Source: Diospyros lotus (taxonomy: Eukaryota > Streptophyta > Magnoliopsida > Ericales > Ebenaceae). From it: 64,000 nt of DNA. Below are positions 1-13,500 of the stretch, piece after piece; positions within the stretch are counted from its first letter, which is position 1, and every line of letters starts with the position of its first letter. The stretch lies in assembly GCF_014633365.1 (NCBI RefSeq), contig NC_068349.1:32006753-32070752 (forward strand), read 5' to 3'. A program made the position numbers and the translations under genes. The notes below the pieces were generated by a model. The model was given only the letters and a program-made list of their open reading frames with translations. It was not told the origin of the DNA and made no database searches.

Positions 1-1510
1 GTAACTTCACTTAACCTCATAGGAGGTCAGTGTAATTATCCCTATCCCCTAAATTTTTTAATCAAATTATGGAAAGTGAGGTTTTAGGTTCTGAGTTCTC
101 TTACTATTTTTGTTTGCTGTTGTAGACCCACAGCTTGTTGGTATTCAAGGTGCTGTAGTTAAGAGGCACAGAATCTATTTCTAGATGAGATTTTGCAAGT
201 ATTTGGCCATAAATTGAGTGGTTTATCAGTGTCCACCTTCAACTGTTGTTACAGTAGTCATCAGCAAATTATTCATTAGTCCGAGAACTAGGAAACCAGA
301 TTTCCACAAAATGCATCTATGGTATAAGCAATCATAAAAAGCAGTTCAACTTGACAAAGGCTCCATAGTTCAGTAGGATTTTAATGTTCAGTTTAAATAA
401 TATAGGAGCACTTTTCAAGTTGTCTTGGCAGCTAAGAAGCATGGACACTCCTTTGAAGATCAGGTATTGTGCTGGACATGACACTCAAAGAATGCTTCCA
501 AGTATATTTCGGACACTCATCCAAATGTATATGATTAGATTTTATTTTATTCTTTAACTATCAGACACAATAGTAGGAACTTGAGGGACATTTGTGTTAA
601 TTATAAATCTACATTATTTTTATTTTTATAAGATTGTTCTTATGTCATTTAACTGTTGGACATGGAAAACATTTATTAGTTTTCAACTCCAATTTTTATA
701 ACTAATGTCCTTAACATTTTGTGTTTCAAAGAGCAATAACATTCATTTCCAAACATCAAGAAAGATGTTTTCTAATTCATAGTATAAAGTTAAAAAAAAT
801 TAGAAAGCTGAGTTTTCTATTTTCTAATGGGAGATTCAATTATTCAATAGAAAATTGAAGTTAGAAAATAGAAAATGTTTTCTACAACTGAACAGGCCCC
901 TCTCTTCCAAAGCTTAGAAAAAAAACAGTTTTCTGTAATATATATTAAGAATTTTTAATCATATTCATTTTCTATTATTTAAAATGTGAGATATTTTTAC
1001 GCATATGTACGAAAACAATAATTTATTATTTGACATGTTTTATTGTGTTGTGTCCTATATTTTATTTTTTGAACCATGTTATGCTGCGCCCTGTCCATAT
1101 TCATGCTTCCCAGCTTGGCAATAGTTGCACCATTGCAAATGAACTATAGAAACCACTCAACTGCATGTCTGTTCAGATTTCTTATTAAACAGAAATGCTT
1201 TCAGGACTTCCAGCAGTTACATCCGACTTCATATTTGTACTTGTTGCATATATGTTGCATATTCAAGATACTGTTCAAATAGTATTTTCTAAAATAGAAT
1301 GCATGATGTATGTAGATGAGTTCATATAACTACACAAAAATGCTAGATCCCCATATTGAAAGATTCAAAGAGGAACGGCACTTCATTTTTTTCCTTTTCC
1401 TTATTTTCAGATAATAAAGTGACACCGTCCCTCTTAGCATTTAACAGCATGAAAACATAAACTACCAGAGGAAAGATAACAACTGCATTACTTTTGGATA
1501 TAATTCATAC
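1..1510. other. Partial last intron of the GFA2-like gene
   Basis: AT-rich intronic DNA with no exon I can recognise. Around 815-885 there is a short imperfect palindrome built on TTTTCTATTTTCTA / TAGAAAATAGAAAA, next to GAACAGGCCCC. This could be one end of a small DNA transposon, but no partner end was found. Confidence 0.4.
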
Positions 1511-1559
1511 CTTTTTTCTTCAAAACCACCTTTTGACCAGGTTGGGTACCAGGGCGAAC
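1511..1559 (-). CDS. GFA2: GFA2-like exon 16 (last exon seen)
   Basis: 49 nt ([16 protein letters not shown] plus one base). Donor AAAAAAG|GTATGA. The following exon, expected to encode GDQ-VHF and the tail, is not present in 1-1510. Confidence 0.92.
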
Positions 1560-4499
1560 CTGCAAACCAGAGACCAAGAGATTTCTTCCACTGAGCATTA
1601 CAAACAAATCTAGATGCATAGGAAACTGAAATTTGTGCTACAACTAGAAATAATATCTTCAAAACAAACCTTAAGAACAACATCTCCCGTTAGCGTTGGG
1701 ACCTGGATGGTACCACCTAAAACTGCCTGCAAAAGTGTAATTCATTGACATACATTAATTATCTTATTAAAGTCTCCCTGAAATGTGAACTTGAAAGGTT
1801 TCGGCAGACAAAAAAACTGAAAAAACACTGGGGAAAAACAGATTTAACTAATTGTACAAAATGCCTGTACAGATGGGGTCACTCTTTCTTAGCAATTGTC
1901 TAAGAAACCAGGCAATCGAACCAATTTAAGGCTAAGTAAAACTTGCAAAGTAATATGTTTAAAGAATTCAAGAAGATGAATGCCTGACCCACGTCAATTT
2001 CATTTACAATTTGACAGGTTAATTTTATCTTGAAGTTGCTCTAAGTAAGAGATATGAACTTAATTTCTTTTTTCTTCCTCTTCAAAGATAGGATATCCAT
2101 GGTAAATCCACCCTCCAGTACTGGAATCACAGAGATGGTCCGTTCCTGGAAATCTTGGAATGGATATGAAAGAGCTGGATCAAAATTTTTAACACCACAT
2201 TCCAGTAATTAATGCACCATGTTGAATATTGTCTCGAGTTAGTGATAGGATTATGTGCAGTGTTTTGTATGCAGGTTATGGGGTAGTTGACAGGCGGGTG
2301 GCACTCTTGTAATATTAGTTATTAGTGGAGGGCAAATCCAGTAATGTCATAACCAGCCCTAGGAAATATCACCCTATTTTCTATAAATACGGCAGGGGGG
2401 CTGAGGGTCTAAACATCGCATGTTCTCTTTCTGTTTTCATGAGAGCCAAGAGAGAGAGAAGGCTATGGGTTAGAATAGTCTTGTATATTCTTGGGAAAGC
2501 TTGTATCCTGGGAGAGAGAAAGAGGGAAAGCCTTGTACTATTATCCATCAATAAAGAAGGCTGCTCGGTGGTGGTTTCAAGGCTGGATGTAGTGCTATTT
2601 ACGTAGCATGAACCAGGATAAAAACTGGCGTCTCCTCATGTGGTTTGATTGTCTTTCTTGTTCTGTTTATGCTTTTATTTTTGTTCTTTATTATCTGTTG
2701 TGTTGGTTGTATGTTGGCCGGGTGAATTGAGAGAGTGTTGAGGGGTGTTTGATCAGTTTCTAGTGAGGATTACAAGGCTGCCAGTGCTCCCAATCCTAAC
2801 ACAACATAAAATGATTCGCATCATGCTCCAATCAAAATGAATAGCTTAGATGCACTGGCAAGAAGCACAATGCTTTGAATTAACACTTCTGGAACGACCA
2901 TAGGGCGGTTCAATTCAGTAACTAGATGCCTATTGGCATTATCAATAAAAATCAGACAATCAAGCATTAATAAGAAAATAATTACCTGAGTAATACTCAA
3001 GACAGCATCCACATGAACGTCTGGCCCTTCTCGTCGGAAAACAGGATCTTCCCGGACCTGTCAGAAATATTGTCATCAATTCCATGCAGTGAAAAAGTTA
3101 TACATGCTACCTATAACATATCAAAACATAATAACAGTGGAGCAATTGTAGAACTTCTATAAGATACCTTGATAGTAACATAAAGATCACCAGGTTGACT
3201 GCCATCAGGATCTGCCCCACCACTCCTATACACCTTTAGAGTTTCATTATCATCCACTCCTGCAGATGAAGCATGAACACTGAACGACAGAATAGTATGT
3301 AGAAAAAAATAAAAATAAAAACTTACAAAAAAAAAAAGATGATAACTGCATCAGAAAACAACAGATTCCTCCCACCCATACGAGCCACAAAAAGCACTCA
3401 AGTACAATAGAGGCATATTGGGCCATCATGAACTCTCAACTAAATTCAAAGCATCAGCTACAATTCTACCTCTTAGATTCACAGGATGAATACCCTTTAA
3501 TACACAGAGATATATGACCATGAATACATGGATGTTTCCAACATTTAGCAACAACAACAACAATCACAAGCCTTAATCCTGCTGGGTGAGGTCAGTTACA
3601 TGAATTCTACATCTCCAGCCATCTTTATCCATGGCCATATCCTCTAAAAGGCCCTCCAACCATCTAACAACACAATAATAAAGTACTGTGGTCTTTTCAT
3701 CCTGCAGAATACCGCAAAAACATGTCAAAAAACCATAATGCCATCTCCCTGCATTCTTGATACCCAGAAGTTTGGGGTAAATTGCCCTCAGACCCCCGTT
3801 GTTTGGATTGTTTGCACAGACACCCCCCTGTGGTTTAAAAATGACTACTAGTCCTTATGGTTTGCAATTTTTGCTCATAGACCCCTTTTTGTCAATAACG
3901 CTGTTAATTAAATTGTAATTAAACCAGATTAACCTAAATTTAATAATAAAAATAAAATATCAAAAAAGAAAAAAAATTAAGAAATCCATTGCCAACCACT
4001 TGAAAACCATCAGTGACGGTTCCAATTGCCAATAGTTCACTAGCAGTGGGCAATGTTGGATGAAACCCATCACCAATGAACCACCAACTGGAAAAGTGAG
4101 AGAAGGGGGGGGGGGGGGGGGGGATGCACAAAGACGGCTAGTGGAGGTCAACTTCTAGTGCAACAATGAGGGTGGAGCAAATATGGGCAAGGACAGCGAG
4201 TTGATTTGGGCAATGATAGTGAGAACCAATGGTGATACTGTGACCCAAGCTCTAGTTGTCAAAGATCAAAGATGGTGAAGAAGCAGAATAGAGGGAGGCA
4301 AAGACGGTGGCAATATCGGCAGGGCGTGGCAAGGACGGACAACATGGACAGAAATAGGAGGTGAGGTAGAGACAAAGAGAGAAGATGATGAAAGAGAGAA
4401 GACCAGGAGATCGAAGAGAATAGAGGCAATCGGTAGTCAATCGAAGAGATGCATTTAGCATGAGGCAATGCAAGGTAGAGAGAGTGCTTGCGGCAGTGC

Positions 4500-4535
<36 letters not shown>

Positions 4536-7500
4536 TGGTAGTGGTAGGTATCAGTCCGCGATTGGCAGAGATGACGAAAAAGGTATCGTTGGCAACAAGA
4601 AGGCCCTTCGCTAGCAACCTTTGCCAAAGAGCAGGTTCTTATTCTTCAGTGTTGCTCTTCCTTAATTTTTTGTTTAAGATTTTCTTGTTTTGTTTGGTTA
4701 AATTTAGTTTTAATCTTAGTTAATTATCATTTAATTAACTTAATAAAGGTTTAAGTAATAGAATTTGTAACAAAAGAAGTGCCTGAGCAAAAAGCTTAAA
4801 CTACAAGGACCTCTAGAGTTATTTCTAAACCACAGGGGGTCTAGGTGCAATTTACCCCAAAAGTATCATAGGAGTGTGGAAGCCAAAAATTACATGAGTA
4901 AGAGTTCTATGTGATTTCTTTGTATGATCAGTCCATTGCTTATACTGAAACGACTTCACATCATAATGAATCATGGTACATGATCAAGTAATTTTGATTT
5001 ATAAATGCATCAAAGACCACATTGTTATTATGTTCTTTTGATAATTTTTATGTAATCGATTCATTTTTTCATCTATTGTTTATATGACCAATTAATTAAC
5101 CAACTTGGCAATCATTGTTTCTATTCTTTCTATAATACGTCTATGAGATTTCTGTGTCACTAATAGAAATGACACAGGCCAGGTTGACCAATCATATCTA
5201 GCTAAACCATGATGATTGAACTGAAATAGGGTGAAAATTTTGCTTGTAGGAAGATGATATAACAGTGTACACTGCAGGTGGTGATATTCTGCAATGTGGG
5301 CAATTCATGTACCTATTGAAACATGAATATATCCCCACCTATTTGCTAACCTCTGCCAGATTTATGCCCATCATGAGAAATGAGTATTACAGTTTCCTAA
5401 TAGGGAATGATCAGGAATATATAAATCTTATGAGTTTGGTAATTCAAAAATAGAGTTCTGTCCTTATCGATAATGCATGCATAATATGGATGTATGTAAT
5501 AATATTGATCAAAATACAAAAGAATTCACAATCCTAAACTCATTTATCTTGTCATGTTAATTTTATCTGTATTTGTATTTTTCCTGACGAGAGTGTTTCT
5601 GTACATATAAAGGTGCATAGAGCCTACTTCCTTCTTTATCTTTTTCTCCAACACCAATTCAAGATTAATAAAACAGGAGTTTTTAGCCATTTTCCTGTGA
5701 TAAGCAAATGAGAGGTATTAGGAATTTCTTGACCAAGTTGAATCAGAGGACTATGCTGAAAGGAATAGATTATAGCATGTTCTTTAATCAAAGCAGTGGA
5801 AATGTTGGTGGAAAACTGATATTCAGATGCCTAAGATAAAACATATTAAAACATGCCAAAACTCAGAGAAGAAGTGTAAATGATTCCAGAACAACCAGCT
5901 TTCTACCCTAATAGGAATATCTAATAAGGTTACACAAGTCTTTTTTCAGTAAAAAGAAAACAATTGAGAAGACAAAAATATCTCAAGTTGTAGTGACAAG
6001 AAAGTAAAAATAACAAGAGAAAAAAGAGAACGTTGAAACATTTGTATTAGATTAGCTAGACAGTCTCGGGAGGGCATATATGTCAAGGGTGTATTCGGTA
6101 TTTACCTGGTTGTTTCTTCTAGAATGTTTGTTAGTTGTAAATCAGGACCTGAATGAACAGGTCCAAGAAGGGGATCAGGACCAGGACTCAACTCAATATG
6201 AGGAGAGTGAAGGAGGAAGTAATGCAGACTCTAGCCTAAGGGACTAGCCAGACCCTTCTAAATATAGTGTAGCAAGGAATAGGCAGCCTAGGACCCGAAG
6301 GCCTCCCCAACGATTTGGCTACTCAGATTTAGTAGCATATGCCCTTATTAGTGCGACAAAAAGTGTAGGCGATGAACCCCTCACCTATGAAGAGGCAGTG
6401 GCCTCTAGAGACTCTAAAAAGTGGATAGAAGCCACGAAGTCAGAAATAGCATCTCTTAGGAAGAACCAGACTTGGGATCTGGTTGATAAGCCTGAAGGAC
6501 AACGTATAGTGGGCTGTAAATGGCTGTATAAAATCAAGGAAGGTGCTGGAAACAACTCTAAACCTAGGAACAAGGCTAAGTTGGTTGCAAAGGGTTTTAC
6601 TCGAGTACTGGGAATAGATTTCAATTAAATTTTCTCACCTGTTGTGAGACATGCCTCAATAAGAGGGTTGTTGGCCATCACTGCTCATTTAAACCTAAAA
6701 TTGGAGCAAATGGATGTAACAACAGCCTTCCTTCATGGAGACTTAGATGAGAGAATTTTAATGGATCAGCCTAAAGGCTATGAGGCTAAAGGAAATGTGG
6801 AGAAGGTGTGTTTCCTTAGGAAATCCCTTTATGGACTTAAGCAGTCTCCAAGGCAATGGTATAGGAAATTTGATACTGTTATGTTGAAGAAAGGGTATCT
6901 TAGAAGTTCCTATGATTGATGTGTTTACTTTGAACATGTCTCACCTAGCATCTCTATATATTTGCTTCTCTATGTGGATGACATGCTTATAGCAAGTCAA
7001 TCCGAGCAAGAGATCCAGCTATTAAAGCTAAGACTTAAATCTGAATTTGAGATGAAGGAACTAGGTGAGGCAAAGAAAATTCTAGGGATAGAAATCTCTA
7101 GAGACAAACAGCAAAGGAGAATTTTCCTATCTCAGAAATACTATCTAGCAAAGCTGTTATCTAGGTTTGGAATGGCAAATGCTAAGGTTGTGAATGTGCC
7201 ATTTGCCTCTCATTTAAAGTTGTCCTCGGATCAATCCCCAAAGAATGAGGAAAGTATATGGAAATGGAAAATATTCCATTCTTGAGTGCGGTGGGAAGTT
7301 TAGTGTATAGTAGTGGTATGCACTCGACCCGACTTAGCTCATGCAATGAGTGTAGTAAGTCGGTTTATGGAAAACCTAGAAAAATCCCATTGGAATGCAG
7401 TGAAGTGAGTATTTAAATACCTAAAGGGATCATCTAAGAACATCTTGTCTTATGGTGGAGCTAATATAGGAGATCAAGCTAGTATCCTACGGTTCTCGGA

Positions 7501-10500
7501 TGCAGATTATGTTGCTAATTTAGATAAGAGGAGATCCACATCAAGGTATGTGTTTAAGTTGTGGAACTCTACAATCAATTGGAAGTCTAGTCTCCAATAT
7601 GTGGTGGCATTATCTACCATCAAAGTTGAATACATAATTGTATCGAAAGCTATCAAGGAAGTTATGTAGCTTAAAGGTCTAGTTAGTGAGCTCCTAGGGA
7701 TAGATGTCAAGGCAACTTTGATGTGTGATAATCAAAGTGCCATTCATTTGTCTAAAAATCAAGCACATCATGAAAGGACTAAGCATATAGATGTTAGGCA
7801 CCACTTTATTAGGGAAATAATTGAAAAGCAAGATGTATTTCTAACCAAAGTTTCAGGTGAAGAGAATGTAGCTGACATATTTACTAAAGTTGTACCTATC
7901 GCGAAGCTAAGGCATTGCATGAAGATATTGCAGATTATTCCAAATGCTGATTAAAAAGGGTAGCATGGTAGTATGGGAGGGTGCAGATAGTTGTGAAGTC
8001 TCGAGGAAGCCTAATCTAACTCAAATGGGCGAAGAATTTTGTTGAAACATTTGTATTAGATTAGTGTCTCGAGAGGGTATTTATGTCAGGGATGTATTTA
8101 GTATTTACCTAGTTGTTTCTTCTAGAATGTTGGCTAGTTGTAACGGCCCTATTGTAACGACCGATCATGTCTTGTTTGGTTTGCCCCTTATGTTCTATAA
8201 ATAGGGGGTCGGGGGGTCTCTTTTTGAATCATTCTGTTTTCATTCTATCTTGAGAGAGCTATGCGAGTATGTGCTATGTGAGAGAAAAGCTGCCAAGTGC
8301 TTTGTAATCTTGAGTTAACTTTGTATTGGCTAGGGATAGGGTTGTGAGAGAGTGTTCTACAATACATGTAATCGTTCTTGTGTCAAGATAGTGGAGAAGA
8401 GGCCTAAGGCAGTCTGGATGTAGGTTTCCACCAAGGGAAATGAACCAAGATAAACTTATGTGTCTTTGTGTGTATAGTTTATACTGTTGTTTTCATTTTT
8501 TGTTATATCTGTTATTTGTTTACTTATTGTACCATGAGTGGAGTACTATCTGTGTATTCTTAAGGGTTGCGTGTTTGAATTAGTGAGGCGAAATCTTAGA
8601 TTACACAGAACAAGAACCTTAATCTAACGTTGTAAGAAACTTACAAAACAGTCATTAACTTTTCTTACCCAAAGGACATGAAATCTTGGACATTGTTCAC
8701 CTTTGTGTCAATTATCATAGGATTTCTAGTTTGGAAGCTTATAAACAATTTGAATTAGGTAAGCTTGTGCACACATTTCCTTAGTTTTTGCTTCAAAAAT
8801 TTCCTTACTGCTTGCAAATGTTTTTACAAGATATTGACAAAATGTTTTCAGATCTAAGATGATTAAAACAAGACAGGAAAACAAAAATATTGATCCTTCA
8901 TGGCTTTCACCTTAAAATGTATTAAACTCCTATTAGTGATCACATCAATATTTCAAAAAAGAATGTCTCTACATCTCTGGAAATGGTTCTATTTAATTCT
9001 GAAATAACTACAGACATTACAAAAAAAATTAAACCACCAAGAGAAGTCCTAGTTCTCCAATATAATGAGCCTTTCACAACTATAATCATGTTCCTCTAAA
9101 ACATTCAAAATACCTGGCATAATATCCAGCTTAACTGTCTTTGGTCCTCTCACAACTTTCTCCCCATTACAAGACTTGCAAAAGCTCTGCATTTGAACCA
9201 CAAAGCTTAAGTATACTAATAAGGGCGTATACATTACTGCATCAATAAATCAATCTAACAAACTTGAAAGTGCATAAATAATAATAACCCTACATGGCCA
9301 TCATTATATTTCAACAAGTTCAAAAACTAAGTACTAGTCAGAACATAAAATCTGTCAGAGACGACTCTCCCAATAAAAGGCCTTATGATGGAATTTTTTG
9401 ACATGCCAGACCACCTAGGGATGAGAAGTTATATGTTGATCTTGGTACATAGCAAATCATCAGACAGTTATTGGATATCGTAACAACTGTGACATTATTG
9501 CTACATTATAGAATGTATAATCCAAAAGAAGATTTGGGCATGCATTGAAGTTCCTTGTCAGTGAATTGTAGAGCAACCATTAAAAAAGCAGTTTTCTCCC
9601 CTCTAAATTTCAACAGAAACATAGTACCACTTCCAACAGGGTTGCCGGTAGTTAAGAACTCTCTCTCCTTATTTTATGCTAATCCTCCCTAATTGATTGA
9701 GATCCAGGTCCAAGCCATCAAAAGCATGTCTATAATGGTTTATTTTATATATTCAGTTTCTATTCAGAAATCAATGCCCACAACTTATGGTCAGGCTAAC
9801 ATGCATTAATGGACTGTTTGGCATTGTTGTATTCTGTTACGTTGTGGTTTGTTGCGTCGTGATGTGAAAACAATGTTTATAAGAGTAGAGTTTGGTGACC
9901 AAGTACAATATTTTGTTCATTGATTTTAAAAGAAAATATTAAGTGTTTGGTTAATATTTAATGTTGTGTTATACATGTGTAAAATGATGTCATGACCCTA
10001 AGGATTTCCCAAGGATATATTAGTAAATATAATAGTAGGATTTCACATTCCCTTTGTATTTTTTGTTATAGGCCTTTGTCTTTAGCTACTAGGCAGTTGG
10101 GCTGTTTATTACATTGCACATGGGTGCAAGTGGGAGGCTGTTAGGCTATATATAAGCCACAGTTGAGGATGGAAGATTTTATGCTTGAATTGACATCGAA
10201 TCTCTCATTTTTCTCTTTAGAATTCTCTCCCATTCTCCCTCATTTTCCTCTAAATTCTTCCCCCATTTTTGTCCCATTTCCCTCTCCAATCATCATGTTC
10301 TCAGTTCTATTCAATCAGATCCTTCTGATTGACAATCCAACCCTATTATGAACCCTAGGTTTATAACAAATGGTATCAGAGCATCGTTCTTCGATTGTGA
10401 ATCCATCAATTTTAGTAGTGAATTGAGACAGATATAGCGATTTGGCTAAGAGAGCTGATCAGCTCGTAGTGTGAAATTCTAGTGATACGAGCAAATTGTC

Positions 10501-13500
10501 AAGGAGCTTCAACCAAACTGATTGGCCAACAAGTTTGATATGATTCCTAAGGAACCAAGGACAGATCGACACCAAGCGAGGTGTTCCTCAGAACTAAGTG
10601 AGACGACTTTGAAGGACAGTAACGGAGCAAAACGAAGAAGGCACAGGGATTGATGACCACATATCGTTTCAACTTGCAGGCAACTCGAAGTGAGTGATCA
10701 GATTTGGAGATTGCTAATCTATAGTGACCGACAGTGATTTCCGCGATCGACTGGGAATTTTGGACCACTAATTCAACAAAAGTTATCAACCAGCGTGTGA
10801 AAGCGAAACCAATTCCAATGGCCCAAGCGAGTACATGTTGGTTGTTAGGCAAAGCAGATCCAGTAGCAAATTCAGAATTGAGGACGAGCAAGCCCGACGG
10901 ATCCAACTGAATTCCGATAAAATTCTGTAGCCGCGATGGACACCAATCCACAATAGGTGTCGACGTTGACCACGATGCTGTGGGTTGGACTCTAGAGTGT
11001 CTCGATACAGTGGGTGTTGAGATTTGGACTCGAGAGTGAGTGTAGCAGTTGAACTAACAGTGAGTTCTGGTGATTTTGAAATCAAAAGCAATCGCAAATT
11101 GGGCTGGGAGCCTTGGACGATGATTGGGCAGCAGCTGTTCTTTGACTGCAATTTTGATTTGAGTTGAAGGCAGAGAAATCAGTTTCCGTAGTTAAGATCT
11201 AAGTTGAGAAGGCTTGAAGGCAACTTGGCCTGGTGGGTCCGACAGTGTTTTCAGCAACTCCAGTGAATTGATTGAGCAGCGAATTCCAAAGTCTGGTGAA
11301 TTCAACGGAACTGGAAGTTCCGACAACTACCCACAATGATCGACTGGGAAGTGTGGATTGACGATTAACAGTAGGTGACGACACTAATCGATGATTGCAC
11401 GAGAAGGAAGCGTCGATTGGGGCGATCGTGAGTCACTTTGGTTGTGATTTCAACTCCGGCAAATATATACTTCTATTGATAGTGGAAGTAGATACAAGTG
11501 ATTATAGTGGTGAATTCCGACGATTTGGGCGAAATTCTAGTAAATTAAGTGAGGAGGATTTGGAGTCCAATTATTCTGTTGAATTGAGGACGACATAGGC
11601 GAGTTTACAACAGTTTCTTTGGTGACTACTGACATAAGCGACCTTAGCATTGAGTCTTGAGTCGAATTGGAAGGCAGGTGGCTCATTTTGCTGAGAAATT
11701 GAAAGCCATGGAGTGTTGAGAGGCAATCGTTTATCCTAGGTGCTTGCTGGGTAGCAGATATCAAAGGGAGATGAGGGATTCAATGTATAGGACTTCTACT
11801 CCTTGGTCTTTGCAGTGTTTTGTTGGTGAGAAGTCGACCTATGGGAAGCAGTTCATGCATGAGACAAATGGAGTCTCAATGGTAGCAGAAGAAGGCTGCA
11901 TTTTCAGCTGGAAACAACTAGAAACATGAGAAGGGGATCAACCAATTAGACAAGAAAACAAGAAGTGCGGTACATGATACGAGCAAGGACATGAGCAGTT
12001 GCAGGAGTTTACGATGATACTAACTAAGAAGTATCATTATAGCTTTCGCGCAAAATTCTAAGGATTATCACGAAAGTCTTAACAAAGAGGAATTCCTTAA
12101 AATGGAGTAGCCGAAAGAGAAGTCAAGATGGCGAGAAACGGATTCATTGTTTACCTCCAATTTTGGGCAGAAGAAGTGTTCTAATTTAAGCAAAATTGAC
12201 GAGGAATGTGATTGTAATGGTAGTGCTGGCGGCAGCAGTAGCACTTTCGAAGGTTTGATTTAGGGTGATTGGGCAAAAGGAGAATTAAAGGAACACTCCG
12301 ATTCCTTTGAAAAAGAAGTTCTTGATGGGGATGTTCCAAATGATAATCACGGAAGTCCAAAACTAGAGCTGAATGATGTAGTTAATCGGATGATAATAGG
12401 AGGCAACAAGGAATTTTTGGAATTGTAGAGAAATTTCACTGCTGTGATTGAGAAGTTAGAAGAAGAAATAATAACTTAGGATACACCTACTAAAAGGCTG
12501 GAAAAGGAAAGTGGGGAAGTATTTAATGAAGTGACAAAGGAAGTCAAGGCTGACACATTACCCTTAGTGGTTAGTACATGGGTTGGAGGACTGGGGGGTA
12601 TCCCGGTTTAGAATTTGGCTTTAAATCATGTGGGGGGTGAGGATCTTGATAGAGGCCAAGTTTTAGCCATTGGAGAATCTGTGGAACATTCTCATCCCTC
12701 CCAATGTAATCAATATGTTCAGACAGGAAGGGCAATTGCAGGGATGGACACGGAAACAACATTGGAGGAGAAAATTATGGAAGATAAATATGGGGTGAAC
12801 GACAATGATCAGGAAACAACTCGGGAGAAGGAGTTTCCTGCTATTGTAATTGTTCAAATTCTAGTTGGTGAGTTGCAATATTAAGGTAGTTTTTGGTTGG
12901 CAAAGAAGATTGAGTCCCTTACTATCACTGGAAATGGCATGAATGGGCATGTATCCCTGGTGGAAACATCTTCTAACGTTGTGAAGGTGTGTGGATTGGG
13001 TAAGGAATTTCAAGAACAACTAGTAATTGGTGGGAAGCAACGGAAGATAGCTGACGAAGTCAAAAATTTGGTAGTGAGGAACAAAAGTACAACTGCTCTA
13101 TTGGTTCTTGCTCCAGCTAGAAAATCCAAGTTGTTATCTACTTAGAGTGGGATGAACCAATGGCTAATTGTGCTCTTAGAGTGGAAACCAATCTTGATTG
13201 GACAGCTATTGTAGAAGGTGAGTGTATTGAACTTGAACTCTATCAAGATGCTCCTATTGAAGTTCTAGGCTAAATTACTATTGGGATTGATCTTGGACAC
13301 CTCAGAACGAAGAAAACGAAAAGGCCTAGAAGGAGAAAGAAAGAAAGGAAGATAAATTAAATAGAGAAGGCGGGAATTGGATGAAGCAATGGCTACTTGT
13401 TGCAAGTTCTTGGGGACAAGAACTCTCTCAAGGAGGGGGGAATTGTCATGACCCTAAGGATTTCCTAAGGATAGATTAGTAAATATAATAGTAGGAGTTT

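Larger units (their letters stand above)
3774..4858. mobile_element. Terminal-inverted-repeat DNA element
   Basis: The left end GGGGTAAATTGCCCTCAGAC and the right end, read on the minus strand, GGGGTAAATTGCACCTAGAC are inverted repeats. Subterminal GACCCCC...GTGGTTT motifs are repeated at both ends. The flanks AGAAGTTT / AAAAGTAT match at 6 of 8 positions, a weak 8-bp duplication, so a hAT-like origin is possible but the superfamily is unresolved. The interior has a 19-G run and a GA microsatellite. No transposase was seen, so the element is non-autonomous. Confidence 0.65.
6030..8629 (+). mobile_element. Decayed Ty1/copia element, 5' part deleted
   Basis: About 110 bp of 5' LTR (6030-6138, GTTGAAACATTTGTATTAG) are fused directly to the end of integrase/start of reverse transcriptase. 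Gag, protease and most of integrase are missing. The 3' LTR starts TGTTGAAACATT at 8040 after a purine-rich tract and carries a TATA box at 8196. The right end (about 8629) and target duplication are uncertain. The element sits in the intron between exons 12 and 13. Confidence 0.8.

Noticed and set aside
815..900. Palindrome TTTTCTATTTTCTA...TAGAAAATAGAAAA as a MITE
   Set aside because: Only a ~70-bp AT-rich imperfect hairpin; no terminal repeats with a flanking duplication could be paired, so I left it as an intron note.
4252..4627. Two ~120-codon minus-strand frames in the TIR element
   Set aside because: They run through the GA/CT microsatellite (SLSLSLS) and lack any domain; likely chance frames.
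5450..5700. Possible solo LTR
   Set aside because: TATA-like and poly(A)-like words are present, but I could not find TG...CA ends with a duplication, so it is not called as an element.
10547..11151. Minus-strand frames inside the pol-less LTR element
   Set aside because: Opposite to the element's transcription, overlapping each other, no recognisable motif.
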